Origin: Bacillus sp. FJAT-47783
GTDB lineage: Bacteria; Bacillota; Bacilli; Bacillales; Aeribacillaceae
DNA: 56,339 nucleotides
NCBI RefSeq assembly: GCF_022808615.1
Contig: NZ_JAKZKS010000024.1
Location: 1 to 56,339 of the forward strand
Direction: 5' to 3'
A program made the position numbers and the translations under genes. The notes beneath the pieces are model-generated. The model was not told the origin of the DNA. It saw only the letters and a list, made by a program, of their open reading frames with translations, and made no database searches. Numbering within the stretch: the first letter of the stretch is position 1; every line of letters starts with the position of its first letter. Below, piece by piece: positions 24,844 through 33,083 of this stretch.

Positions 24844-26091
24844 TTACGAACCGGAAAAAAGAAGCAAAATTGGCTCTTCTAAATATTGTTTAATGGTGCG
24901 TAAAAATTCGGCAGCAGGTGCTCCATCCACTACACGGTGATCAAATGTCAAATTAAGAGGCAGTATCGTCCTTCTTTGTAATTCCTCCCCTTTATAAATC
25001 GGTGTATCATAGGCAGATCCAATTCCGAGAATTCCAGTTTCCGGTGGATTCAATATCGGAGTAAAATGCTCAATCCCGTAAGCTCCTAAGTTACTAATCG
25101 TAAACGTTGACCCTTTCAGCTCATCTGTACTAAGTTGTCCTTGCCGTGCCTTACGAGCAGCATCTTTTGCTTTTTTGGATAATTGGATTAATGAGGCAGT
25201 TTCAGCATTATGAATAACAGGTACGACTAACCCTTTTTCCAAGGAAACTGCTATTCCAAGGTGAATTGAATCAAAAACCTGTATTTGATCATCTATATAA
25301 GCACTGTTCATTTCTTTATGCCGCTTGAGAGAAAGAATAACTGCTTGAGCAATAAAATCTGTAACAGTCAGTTTTACATCATAATGTTTTAGTGCTCTTT
25401 CTCCTACTTGATTTTGGATAGCAAGAAGATCTGTTACATCGGCCTTCATCGTTAAAGTTAATTGGGCACTCGTTTGTAAGCTCCCCAGCATCCGCTCTGC
25501 TATCACTTTCCTCATACCAGATACCGGAATTCTTTGTATGTGATGATCGTTATGGACTTGACGATCTTTCGTTTCGTTTTCATCCATTTTTTCACGTGTA
25601 TTCAGAGCAGATTCTTCCATTACTTTTTGGACATCCTCTTTCGTAATACGGCCTCCGGGACCTGTTCCTTGAATCTTGTCAATGTCAAGCTTTGCTGCTT
25701 CTGCCATCTTCCTTGCTACTGGGGAGATTTTAGCTTTATGCTTACGAATTTTTTGAATGGATGATTGCTGCGGCTCTTTTTCTTCCGCTACCGTAACAGC
25801 CGTTTCTATTTTCGCTGCTTGTAAGTTTCGTTCTACATCGTTAATTTTTTCACCAGACTGACCGATATAACAGATGACGGTACCAGGAGGGACTCCTTGT
25901 CCCTCAGGTACGATAATATCTAAAACGACTCCTTCTGCAGGGGATTCGATTTCCATTTCAATTTTTTCTGAATTGATACTGGCGATATATTCTCCTTTCT
26001 CTACAGAATCTCCAACTTTTTTATTCCAAGCCGAGACGGTTCCTTCCTTCATAGCCATACCTAATTTGGGCATTACGACCTCTACCGCCAA
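24844..26091 (-). CDS. acoC: Acetoin dehydrogenase E2, dihydrolipoamide acetyltransferase
   Basis: A 415-aa E2 subunit. One lipoyl domain (residues 1-80, lysine in SEKIEME), a subunit-binding domain (SPVARKMAEAAKLDIDKIQG, about 120-155) and a catalytic core ending in TFDHRVVDGAPAAEFL with the HxxxDG active site. It transfers the acetyl group from acetoin cleavage to CoA. The start is TTG at 26091 behind AAAGGAGCGAGGAAAA. It follows acoB by 29 bases. Confidence 0.95.
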   Translation of the reverse strand: MAVEVVMPKLGMAMKEGTVSAWNKKVGDSVEKGEYIASINSEKIEMEIESPAEGVVLDIIVPEGQGVPPGTVICYIGQSGEKINDVERNLQAAKIETAVTVAEEKEPQQSSIQKIRKHKAKISPVARKMAEAAKLDIDKIQGTGPGGRITKEDVQKVMEESALNTREKMDENETKDRQVHNDHHIQRIPVSGMRKVIAERMLGSLQTSAQLTLTMKADVTDLLAIQNQVGERALKHYDVKLTVTDFIAQAVILSLKRHKEMNSAYIDDQIQVFDSIHLGIAVSLEKGLVVPVIHNAETASLIQLSKKAKDAARKARQGQLSTDELKGSTFTISNLGAYGIEHFTPILNPPETGILGIGSAYDTPIYKGEELQRRTILPLNLTFDHRVVDGAPAAEFLRTIKQYLEEPILLLFSGS

Positions 26092-26120
26092 TTTTCCTCG
26101 CTCCTTTCATTTCTGTGAAA

Positions 26121-27155
26121 TTAAACATTAATAAGTGTTGTATCCCCCAATAATTCCGATACGACCTTCACCACTTTCTCAGGTGTTGGTAGATAAAGGT
26201 CTTCAAGTGGTGGGGAAAATGGTACAGGTGTATGTGGTGCTGTAATTTTTTTAATCGGTGCATCAAGCGTATCAAACCCTTTATCCGCTACGAGTGCTGC
26301 GATATCAGTGGCGATGCTGCACCTTGGATTGGCTTCATCAATAATAATGAGTCGATTTGTTTTTTCAACAGATGAAAGAATCGTATCTTCATCAAGTGGT
26401 GACAAACTGCGAGGGTCAATAACTTCAATTTCAATTCCTTTTGCAGCAAGTTGATCCGCAGCCGTTAAGGCTGTGTGAACTTGCTTTCCAATTGCTACAA
26501 CAGTTAAGTCAGTTCCTGTTCGCTTTACGTCTGCTTTTCCTAATGGAATCGTATAATACCCTACAGGAACATCCCCTTCCATGTTGTAAAGTGTCTTATC
26601 TTCAAAGAAGATAACCGGGTCATTGTCTTCAATAGCTGAAAGCAATAGCCCTTTCGCATCATAAGGTGTAGACGGCACAACAACTTTTAGTCCCGGGATA
26701 CTCGTAAACAATGCATATAAGCTTTGAGAGTGCTGGGCGGCTGCTCTAAAACCTGCTCCGTGCATTGTTCGAATCGTAACGGGCACTTCGGCTTTTCCAC
26801 CGAACATGTACCGGAATTTTGCCCCTTGATTTAATACTTCATCAAGGCAGCTTCCGATAAAATCATTAAACATCAATTCAGCAATTGGCCGTAAACCAGT
26901 TGAGGCTGCCGTCATCGCTGCTCCTATATAGCCCGCTTCTGCAATTGGAGTATCTAAAATTCGGTCGCGCCCAAATTCTTGAACGAGCCCTTTCGTAACA
27001 CCTAGGACACCTCCCCATGCTTCATCGTCCTGCAAATGATCGACTTGGGCACCGCCGGCTACATCTTCTCCCATTAGGATGACATTTTCATCTTTTCTCA
27101 CCGCAATCTTCATCGCTTCATTAATGGCACTAGACATACTTAATGTTCTCGTCAT
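26121..27155 (-). CDS. acoB: Acetoin dehydrogenase E1 beta subunit
   Basis: A 344-aa transketolase-like beta subunit (GEDVAGGAQV near residue 29, IAEAGYIGAAMTAA near 80, EVIDPRSLSPLD near 245). With AcoA it cleaves acetoin using thiamine diphosphate, giving acetaldehyde and an acetyl group passed to AcoC. AGGAGG precedes the ATG; the gene starts 25 bases after acoA. Confidence 0.95.
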   Translation of the reverse strand: MTRTLSMSSAINEAMKIAVRKDENVILMGEDVAGGAQVDHLQDDEAWGGVLGVTKGLVQEFGRDRILDTPIAEAGYIGAAMTAASTGLRPIAELMFNDFIGSCLDEVLNQGAKFRYMFGGKAEVPVTIRTMHGAGFRAAAQHSQSLYALFTSIPGLKVVVPSTPYDAKGLLLSAIEDNDPVIFFEDKTLYNMEGDVPVGYYTIPLGKADVKRTGTDLTVVAIGKQVHTALTAADQLAAKGIEIEVIDPRSLSPLDEDTILSSVEKTNRLIIIDEANPRCSIATDIAALVADKGFDTLDAPIKKITAPHTPVPFSPPLEDLYLPTPEKVVKVVSELLGDTTLINV

Positions 27156-27180
27156 ATTTTTTTACCTCCTAAAAAAGTAA

Positions 27181-28173
27181 TTAATAAGAAACGTATACAT
27201 CTGTTAAAAGGTCAGATGGACTTGGATACGGGCTTTCTTCACTAAATTTCACGGCTTGTTTCACCGCTTCTTCAACTGAATCTTCCAATGCGGCTAATTC
27301 ATTTTCTGCAAACAACTGCTTGCTTAATAAATATTTTCTAAAGTGAACAATGGCATCTTTTTCAAACTTATGTTCCTTCTTCTCTTCTTCCGGTTTATAC
27401 TTCTGAGCGTCTCCCTCAAAATGACCATAATTTCGATATGTTACACATTCAATCAATGTTGGCCCTTCTCCTCGACGTGCTCTTTGGACTGCTTCTTCGG
27501 CTGCTTGATAAACAGCTAATATATCTTTTCCATCTACTCGAATACCTGGAATGCCGTAGCTGACTGCTCGGTCAGCAATTGTGTTACAACTAGAGGCATA
27601 AGAAAACGGTGTAGCTTCTGCATAGCCGTTATTTTCTGCAACAAAAATGGCCGGGAGCTTCCAAATGGCTGCTAAATTAATCCCTTCGTGGAATGTCCCA
27701 TGATTGTTTGCACCATCACCAAAGAAGCAAACGCTTACATTATTCGTCTTTTTATATTTCGCTTTTAATGCAGCACCGCAAGCGAGAGGAAAGCCACCAC
27801 CGACAATTCCATTGGCTCCGAGCATTCCTTTATCTAAATCAGCAATGTGCATAGAACCGCCTTTTCCTTTACACAATCCTGTCACCTTACCGTAAATTTC
27901 AGCCATCATCCCATTTAAATCACAGCCTTTTGCAATACAATGACCGTGACCACGATGCGTACTTGTAATGGTGTCACGATCATCAAGATGTGCACATACG
28001 CCAACAGCTACCGCTTCTTCACCCGCATACAAATGAACAAAACCAGGTAAAATCCCTTGTGCAAACAACTCATGTACCTTATCTTCAAACTTACGGATTT
28101 CTAACATCTTTTTGTACATCCAATAAGCCTTATCTTTATCCAACAACATTCCCATGCCTTCTGTAACTTTCAA
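27181..28173 (-). CDS. acoA: Acetoin dehydrogenase E1 alpha subunit
   Basis: A thiamine-diphosphate-dependent E1 alpha subunit, about 330 aa. The ThDP motif GDGANNHGTFHEGINLAA is present, as is the THRGHGHCIAKG loop. The likely start is TTG at 28173 behind AAAGGAGG with 8-base spacing; an ATG 9 bases earlier touches the ribosome binding site, and the frame's further TTG at 28218 lies inside the promoter. First gene of acoABCL, with the sigma-54 promoter ending 41 bases upstream. Confidence 0.94.
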   Translation of the reverse strand: MKVTEGMGMLLDKDKAYWMYKKMLEIRKFEDKVHELFAQGILPGFVHLYAGEEAVAVGVCAHLDDRDTITSTHRGHGHCIAKGCDLNGMMAEIYGKVTGLCKGKGGSMHIADLDKGMLGANGIVGGGFPLACGAALKAKYKKTNNVSVCFFGDGANNHGTFHEGINLAAIWKLPAIFVAENNGYAEATPFSYASSCNTIADRAVSYGIPGIRVDGKDILAVYQAAEEAVQRARRGEGPTLIECVTYRNYGHFEGDAQKYKPEEEKKEHKFEKDAIVHFRKYLLSKQLFAENELAALEDSVEEAVKQAVKFSEESPYPSPSDLLTDVYVSY

Positions 28174-28213
28174 ACTTTTCATCCTCCTTTTTACTTTCTT
28201 CACTTTTATTAAT

Positions 28214-28230
28214 TGCAAGGATCATACCAA
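28214..28230 (-). promoter_or_regulatory. Sigma-54 (SigL) -24/-12 promoter of acoA
   Basis: The minus strand reads TTGGTATGATCCTTGCA, matching TTGGCAC-N5-TTGCA with the diagnostic GG and GC elements 12 bases apart. Predicted initiation about 12 bases downstream leaves a roughly 30-base leader before the acoA TTG start. Confidence 0.88.
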
Positions 28231-28280
28231 CTAAAATTTCGCCAAAGAGCGAGAATTAAACCATTTTCTTTTTATGAAAC

Positions 28281-28314
28281 GAGACAAAACGAGACAATTG
28301 TCTCGTTTTGTCTC
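28281..28314. promoter_or_regulatory. 34-bp perfect palindrome, probable AcoR upstream activating sequence
   Basis: The left half GAGACAAAACGAGACAA (28281-28297) is mirrored exactly in 28298-28314. It is built from four half-sites (GAGACA twice, TGTCTC twice) arranged as nested inverted repeats. It sits about 50-85 bp upstream of the -24 element, a normal distance for an enhancer-binding protein. AcoR as the ligand is inference from position. Confidence 0.8.
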
Positions 28315-28417
28315 ATTTTGTTCACTCCATATTGACAGGCGTTCGAGAAGCTTTCATATTTAGAAGATGGACCGTCTTTGTTTCAGTAATAAAAGATTTT
28401 AAAAGAGGTGGAAAAAC

Positions 28418-29230
28418 GTGATAAACGAAGAATCAAAGGAGTCTTTATTACAACAATTAGAAATGATCCAAAAATGGGAAAAAGACCAAAAGGGGTTTTG
28501 GTTTTGGGAAAAGATTGGACGCATCCCCTTTAAACTATTAGACCGTCTTACACCGCAAGTGATTCATCAAAAAGTTGGACAAATGTTGGATGAAGTTGGC
28601 AGCTATATTCAAACGGGTGGAAAGTATTTAATCAATAAAAATGAAATTGTAAAACGCTTTATTAAAGTGACGGGAGAAAATGATCTTGATTTCTCTCGTA
28701 TTTCTCAATTATCTATTTCAACAATGGATGAAGTGAGTGAAGGAATTATCCAATCTAGAAAGCGAATTGCGATGACGCAAGGGGCTACAACAGGAATTGG
28801 TGGCATTTTCACCTTAACCATTGATATCCCACTTATTCTTGGAATTTCTATTAAAACCCTTCAAGAAATTGCGATAAGCTACGGATACGATCCAAACGAA
28901 AAACAAGAAAGAATTTTTATCGTTAAATGTTTACAGTTTGCCTCATCAGATATTGTTGGGAAACAAGCCATTTTAGATGAACTCTCTTCATTCGCTTCGT
29001 CAAATGAGAATTTTAAAAAACAAACGATCTCCCAAATGCAAGGTTGGAAAGAGGTAATGATGAACTATCGAGATAATTTCGGGTGGAAAAAGTTATTTCA
29101 AATGATCCCCATTGCTGGTATTATTTTCGGTTCCTTCGTCAATAAATCAATGGTAGAAGACATCGGTGAAGCAGGTAAGATGTTATATAAAAAACGGCGT
29201 ATTCTAGAGAAATTAGAGCAATATGATTAG
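28418..29230 (+). CDS. EcsC-family protein
   Basis: A 270-aa protein resembling the EcsC family (TTGIGGIFTLTIDIPLILGI and the following KTLQEIAISYGYDP region). EcsC is the third gene of the B. subtilis ecs ABC transporter locus, but stand-alone EcsC-family proteins have no established activity. Two hydrophobic stretches (about residues 125-150 and 230-245) suggest membrane contact. The start is GTG 28418 behind AGGTGG. It diverges from acoA with the palindrome between them; no functional link is evident. Confidence 0.8.
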   Translation: MINEESKESLLQQLEMIQKWEKDQKGFWFWEKIGRIPFKLLDRLTPQVIHQKVGQMLDEVGSYIQTGGKYLINKNEIVKRFIKVTGENDLDFSRISQLSISTMDEVSEGIIQSRKRIAMTQGATTGIGGIFTLTIDIPLILGISIKTLQEIAISYGYDPNEKQERIFIVKCLQFASSDIVGKQAILDELSSFASSNENFKKQTISQMQGWKEVMMNYRDNFGWKKLFQMIPIAGIIFGSFVNKSMVEDIGEAGKMLYKKRRILEKLEQYD

Positions 29231-29240
29231 GTTGTACAGT

Positions 29241-29268
29241 CCCCACCTTAGTAGGTGGGGTTCTTTTT
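29241..29268 (+). terminator. Intrinsic terminator after the EcsC-family gene
   Basis: CCCCACCT (29241-29248) pairs with AGGTGGGG (29253-29260) across a four-base loop, followed by TTCTTTTT. Confidence 0.92.
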
Positions 29269-29310
29269 GAATTTTATCTGCAGTCATCTTTTGAAGCAAA
29301 TTCTTTAGAG

Positions 29311-29345
29311 ACCGAATAGCCCATCAAACGATCGGGCTATTCGGT
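29311..29345 (-). terminator. Stem-loop downstream of tspO
   Basis: ACCGAATAGCCC (29311-29322) pairs perfectly with GGGCTATTCGGT (29334-29345), directly after the tspO stop at 29348. It has a weak T tract on the minus strand. Confidence 0.6.
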
Positions 29346-29347
29346 GT

Positions 29348-29812
29348 TTATCGGTTCAAAACATATACTTTGTAAGACAAATAGGAAGCAAACGTTGTCC
29401 ATAGAGCATATGGGATAAGTAGGTATGAGCTCACTTTTGATAGTGGCTTTGCCAAAAACGTTAACCAAATGGATGTAATGGCGACAACGATTGTATCCAA
29501 CATTCCAAGTAACCGTGACCTACATGTAAAAAACAAAAATCCAAATGCTTGATTGAACAAATAATTTATTCCAAACAAACTATAAAAACGTTTCGTTTTG
29601 TCACAAAACCCGTGACGGTAATGAATCATGCTAACGGAAAACGCAATCAACAAGTACAAAATACTCCACACAATACCGATTACATGCCCGGGCGGTGTTA
29701 AAGATGATTTTTTTAGTCGTCGATACCAGAATGGACGTTTGTTTGAAAAAATAGAAAAGATAAAAGAACCCGCATACACAATGAAAAAGACAAGTAAGGA
29801 AGATATCTTCAT
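29348..29812 (-). CDS. tspO: TspO/MBR family tryptophan-rich sensory protein
   Basis: A 154-aa protein with five hydrophobic segments. The family core is clear: PFWYRRLKKSSLTPPGHVIG, then VWSILYLLIAFSV, and the closing PYALWTTFASYLSYKVYVLN. TspO proteins bind porphyrins and can break down protoporphyrin IX in B. cereus. The upstream gene on the same strand is a HemD-like protein, giving a possible tetrapyrrole theme, though a terminator separates the two. Confidence 0.88.
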   Translation of the reverse strand: MKISSLLVFFIVYAGSFIFSIFSNKRPFWYRRLKKSSLTPPGHVIGIVWSILYLLIAFSVSMIHYRHGFCDKTKRFYSLFGINYLFNQAFGFLFFTCRSRLLGMLDTIVVAITSIWLTFLAKPLSKVSSYLLIPYALWTTFASYLSYKVYVLNR

Positions 29813-29984
29813 GTTGAACCTCTTTTCATCAATACATTTTTTATATTATTCCTTATTGCTAAATAAATAATAGTTGAAAAAAAGATTTTTCAATGTTGGA
29901 AAGTACGTTCCTTTTTCTTGCCACTTTGACCATTTTTTCATGTGTTTGCGGATTATTTTCAAAACTTGCGGGAAAGCTATGCTC

Positions 29985-30022
29985 CCCCCAAAAAAAGCCG
30001 ATAGCTAAGTACTATCGACTTT
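29985..30022 (-). terminator. Terminator at the end of the HemD-like gene
   Basis: AAAGCCGATAG (29994-30004) pairs with CTATCGACTTT (30012-30022) with one mismatch; read on the minus strand a seven-T run follows. The gene's stop codon lies within the stem. Confidence 0.82.
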
Positions 30023-30830
30023 GGGTGCTCGTTTTATAATAACGATCCAACTCCACAATCATCGCACCCATTCGTTCATGTTCCGGCATGACAATTCGCT
30101 GGATACCTCTTTCTGATAATTCACTTCCTGTAACCTTTCCAACAGCTAAGGCAACGATATCATTGTTAAAAGCATTAATGAGTTGGGCTAATACTCCTTT
30201 TTGTTCTGCCATTTGAAAAAGAACTCGTACTTGTGGGGAAGCGGTAAAAGCAACAGCATCAACTTCACGGCTAATGACTTCGTTAACTAGTTGCAAAACA
30301 ACGTCAGGATTTGGAACGATAGTCTTATAGGGCAATACTTCTTGAACTTCTGCCTTCTGTTTAATAAAAAAATTCGTTAACTTTGGAACTGGTTCACCGT
30401 GTAATTGAATGAAAATACGTTTGTTTAAAAATGAGTGAGGTTCGAGTGCCCGAAGTAAGCCTTCATTTGTTCCGTCATCATCAATAGCTACCGGTTCAAC
30501 GCCATGTTTTTTCAACACATTTAACGTTTTATAGCCTCTTACCGCAATTTTTGATCGTTTCAGCTGCTGAATAAATGGCTGTTTTATATGAAAATGTTCG
30601 GCAGCTTCTATTAATACCGATGTCCCTACTCCAGTAGTTAAGACAACCCAATCGGATCCGTTTTCGACAAATTGTTTAATGTCTTGTTCCATTTCACTGA
30701 ACGGACATTTGATGGTTTCTTGTATCGGTCGCTTAATCGTCGTTCCACCTTTTTTCTCAATCATCGCTGAAATTTCATCTAATTTTCTTGATCCAGTCAA
30801 TGCCACTCGTTTATTCGCTAACCCTTGCAA
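30012..30830 (-). CDS. Uroporphyrinogen-III synthase (HemD-like) domain protein
   Basis: A protein of about 272 aa with the two-lobed HemD fold pattern: N-lobe start RVALTGSRKLDEISAMIEKK, hinge segments around WVVLTTGVGTSV and C-lobe DAVAFTASPQVRVLFQMAE. HemD closes and inverts hydroxymethylbilane to uroporphyrinogen III. Bacillaceae usually keep hemD in a hemAXCDB cluster, which is absent here, so this is probably a paralogue, possibly for sirohaem or a regulatory role. TTG 30830 is preferred because AGAGGAG precedes it; another TTG at 30848 has no site. Catalytic competence cannot be judged from sequence alone. Confidence 0.78.
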   Translation of the reverse strand: MQGLANKRVALTGSRKLDEISAMIEKKGGTTIKRPIQETIKCPFSEMEQDIKQFVENGSDWVVLTTGVGTSVLIEAAEHFHIKQPFIQQLKRSKIAVRGYKTLNVLKKHGVEPVAIDDDGTNEGLLRALEPHSFLNKRIFIQLHGEPVPKLTNFFIKQKAEVQEVLPYKTIVPNPDVVLQLVNEVISREVDAVAFTASPQVRVLFQMAEQKGVLAQLINAFNNDIVALAVGKVTGSELSERGIQRIVMPEHERMGAMIVELDRYYKTSTQSR

Positions 30831-30848
30831 CGCTCCATCTCCTCTCAA

Positions 30849-31218
30849 CCATTTTCCTCTATGATAAGAAAAGGAAAGTCGATCCGTCTAGTATTTTCTA
30901 AAGTTTTCGAAAAATACATTCATTCTATTTCTCTTATAAACTTTTGTCACTTATTTTCAAATCGTTGTGTTTTATATTCGTTGGCCATCTGTCCTTATGC
31001 AACATTATGACAAAATGGTATCGGTTCTTTAAGGTTACACTATAGTTGCTTTTCTTATCACAAAAACTTCTATGAACATATCAGTATCATCCAGCATTTG
31101 ACGAATTCGCTTTTTTTATAAATTTTCGAAAACAGACATAAACAGATCCGTTTTACTCTCTTATCATATGTTATAATAAAAGGGGTAAAATACATCCGTA
31201 CATAGGGGGAATGGGAGA
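30849..31218 (+). promoter_or_regulatory. Intergenic region with extended -10 promoter for the uspA-like gene
   Basis: No gene is visible in these 370 bases. TGTTATAAT at 31169-31177 is a perfect extended -10 element; the matching -35 is poor. The ribosome binding site GGGGGAATGGGAG precedes ATG 31219. Confidence 0.55.
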
Positions 31219-31668
31219 ATGAGTTTTAAATACGAAAACATTGTTGTTGCGGTCGATGGATCTAAAGAAGCGGAAAAAGCGTTTAAAAAAGCGATTTCAA
31301 TTACGAAACGTAATGATGCCAAATTAATTATTACGCACGTATTAGATGATCGTTACGGGGTTGTCATGGCTTATGCGCCAGGAATTGTCGATGAAGTAGA
31401 AGTTAGAGGAAAAGAATTACTTGAAAAGTATGAAACAGAGGCAAAAACTGCTGGAATCGAAAAGATTGAAACATTCTTGTCCCATGGTTCACCAAAAGTG
31501 AAGATTGCTAAAGAAGTGGCTCCAAAATTCGAGGCAGATTTAATTATTTGTGGTGCGACAGGATTAAACGCTGTAGAACGCATGTTTATTGGAAGTGTTT
31601 CTGAACACGTTACACGTTATGCTAAATGTGATGTACTCGTTGTTCGTTCCGATGAAAATATAGATTAA
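31219..31668 (+). CDS. Universal stress protein, UspA family
   Basis: A 149-aa single UspA domain. It starts YENIVVAVDGSKEAEKAFKK and has the ATP-binding-type motif GATGLNAVERMFIGSVSEHV near the C terminus (G-2x-G-9x-G-S/T), so it probably binds ATP. These proteins accumulate under starvation and stress; the precise role here is unknown. Single-gene unit with its own promoter and terminator. Confidence 0.92.
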   Translation: MSFKYENIVVAVDGSKEAEKAFKKAISITKRNDAKLIITHVLDDRYGVVMAYAPGIVDEVEVRGKELLEKYETEAKTAGIEKIETFLSHGSPKVKIAKEVAPKFEADLIICGATGLNAVERMFIGSVSEHVTRYAKCDVLVVRSDENID

Positions 31669-31690
31669 TATAGAATAATATAGAATAATA

Positions 31691-31748
31691 AAGAGGCTTT
31701 CCCAACAGCTTTAGCTAAACCGTGCGAAGTGGGAAAGCCTCTTTTCCT
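31691..31748. terminator. Terminator between the uspA-like gene and jetD
   Basis: AAGAGGCTTTCCCA (31691-31704) pairs perfectly with the stretch from 31730 to 31743, followed by TTTTCC. Convergent genes on both sides suggest use in both directions. An 11-bp direct duplication (TATAGAATAAT) lies just before it. Confidence 0.88.
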
Positions 31749-31751
31749 TTT

Positions 31752-33056
31752 CTACTTGCAAAGTTTTTTCATATCGGTGAGCAGATCCTCTATCAACTCT
31801 TCCTGATAACCAGCTCTATGATTACTCCAAAGTGCTCCCTTAACAGGTTGCAACTCATTTACATCAACCATTTTCAATTTTGCCATTCGCTCAAGCGATA
31901 GCTCCATGTTTGACATACACTTTTCATAGTCTTCGATGCTATATCGCCACATTTTCACATGTTTCGGTGCACGCGAATAAATTCGTTGAGCCATTTGTAG
32001 CCCTTCTGGATCGAAGTCACCAGAGTAGTAGATGTTAACATTCCCTTTGGCGAGTAAATCTATTAAAAGGAGTGCAGCTAATTTAAATTGTCCGTTCGTA
32101 CAAATAAGTGGTGGCGGAGTTGGAAATGACCATCGATCTAATAAAGTCGAGCAAACGCCGGAGTTTTCTACAACAAATACGCTATTTCCATACATCGGTT
32201 TGCAAGATGTAAATTTCAACACTTCCCGTAATGGTAAATTTAAGACCGCTTTTTCGTCATTTGCCGCCTTCATCATCCTACTCTCGTCCTGATTTATTTG
32301 ACTAACTAAACCAATACACGTGACAAAATTTAGAATGTCATCTCGTAATAGATGAAAATTTTGCAAAAGGTCATTCGCTTCTTCAGAAGTTAAGTGATTC
32401 GTAATTTGAGAAATGATTCCCTCTTCATACCATTTATATTGAAGTGCATGTAAGAATGCTTTTCCTTGCTCCCCGTCAAGATCAAAAGCATGTGGATCTT
32501 TTGTTATCCTTTGGGCAAATACGGGTAGCCTTTCATACTGCGATTCTTTTGGCAATTGCCCTAAAGCATGACAAACACTCTCTAAAGTTTTAACGAAACG
32601 CCTCTTGTCCTCATCGTACAAAGAATGGAAAAAACGCGTTCCTTTTCCCTTCATCTGTATATAATCTAACCAAGATGCTGCATATGGGTATGCCTCTTGA
32701 ATACGTAGGAATGTTTCCATTTTTTCATATTCATACTGTTTATTTTCTTCTTGTTTTGTAACGATTTCTTTTCCCGCATATGCTTCTAAAATGTCTTTTA
32801 AATCTAGTTCAGCATATTTCGTTTTTTGCAATGCTTTTTCAAATAAGGAAAAAGAAATCGTTGCTGATGACTGATGGGTGTAGTCTTTCCGAAAAAATAA
32901 AGTAAAGGCTTCTTTTTCTTTTGGGTGTAAATTGGATAGTTTTACACTCCCACCGATTCGTCCTAAACTAACATAACGATCAATCAATTTCGGAAGGAGC
33001 CGGTCAAAACCTGACTCCTCTTTTAAATAAGACACAAATTCATTCAACTTGCTCAA
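31752..33056 (-). CDS. jetD: Wadjet type II JetD, TOPRIM nuclease subunit (TIGR02679-like)
   Basis: A 434-aa protein matching the DUF3323/DUF2399 layout of type II JetD. The TOPRIM acidic residues are visible: VFVVEN (about residue 295) and YYSGDFDPEGLQMAQ (about 345). JetD resembles topoisomerase VI subunit A and cuts the DNA once JetABC has extruded a small circle. The start is TTG 33056 behind AAGGGATG, 27 bases after the jetC stop. It is the last gene of the jetABCD operon. Confidence 0.9.
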   Translation of the reverse strand: MSKLNEFVSYLKEESGFDRLLPKLIDRYVSLGRIGGSVKLSNLHPKEKEAFTLFFRKDYTHQSSATISFSLFEKALQKTKYAELDLKDILEAYAGKEIVTKQEENKQYEYEKMETFLRIQEAYPYAASWLDYIQMKGKGTRFFHSLYDEDKRRFVKTLESVCHALGQLPKESQYERLPVFAQRITKDPHAFDLDGEQGKAFLHALQYKWYEEGIISQITNHLTSEEANDLLQNFHLLRDDILNFVTCIGLVSQINQDESRMMKAANDEKAVLNLPLREVLKFTSCKPMYGNSVFVVENSGVCSTLLDRWSFPTPPPLICTNGQFKLAALLLIDLLAKGNVNIYYSGDFDPEGLQMAQRIYSRAPKHVKMWRYSIEDYEKCMSNMELSLERMAKLKMVDVNELQPVKGALWSNHRAGYQEELIEDLLTDMKKLCK

Positions 33057-33083
33057 ACTTTCATCCCTTCTTCACTCCACTCA

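Noticed and set aside
31155-31196. Possible sigma-B promoter (GTTTTA...GGGTAA) before the uspA-like gene
   Set aside because: The two boxes are about 27 bases apart, too far for sigma-B; the extended -10 TGTTATAAT fits better.
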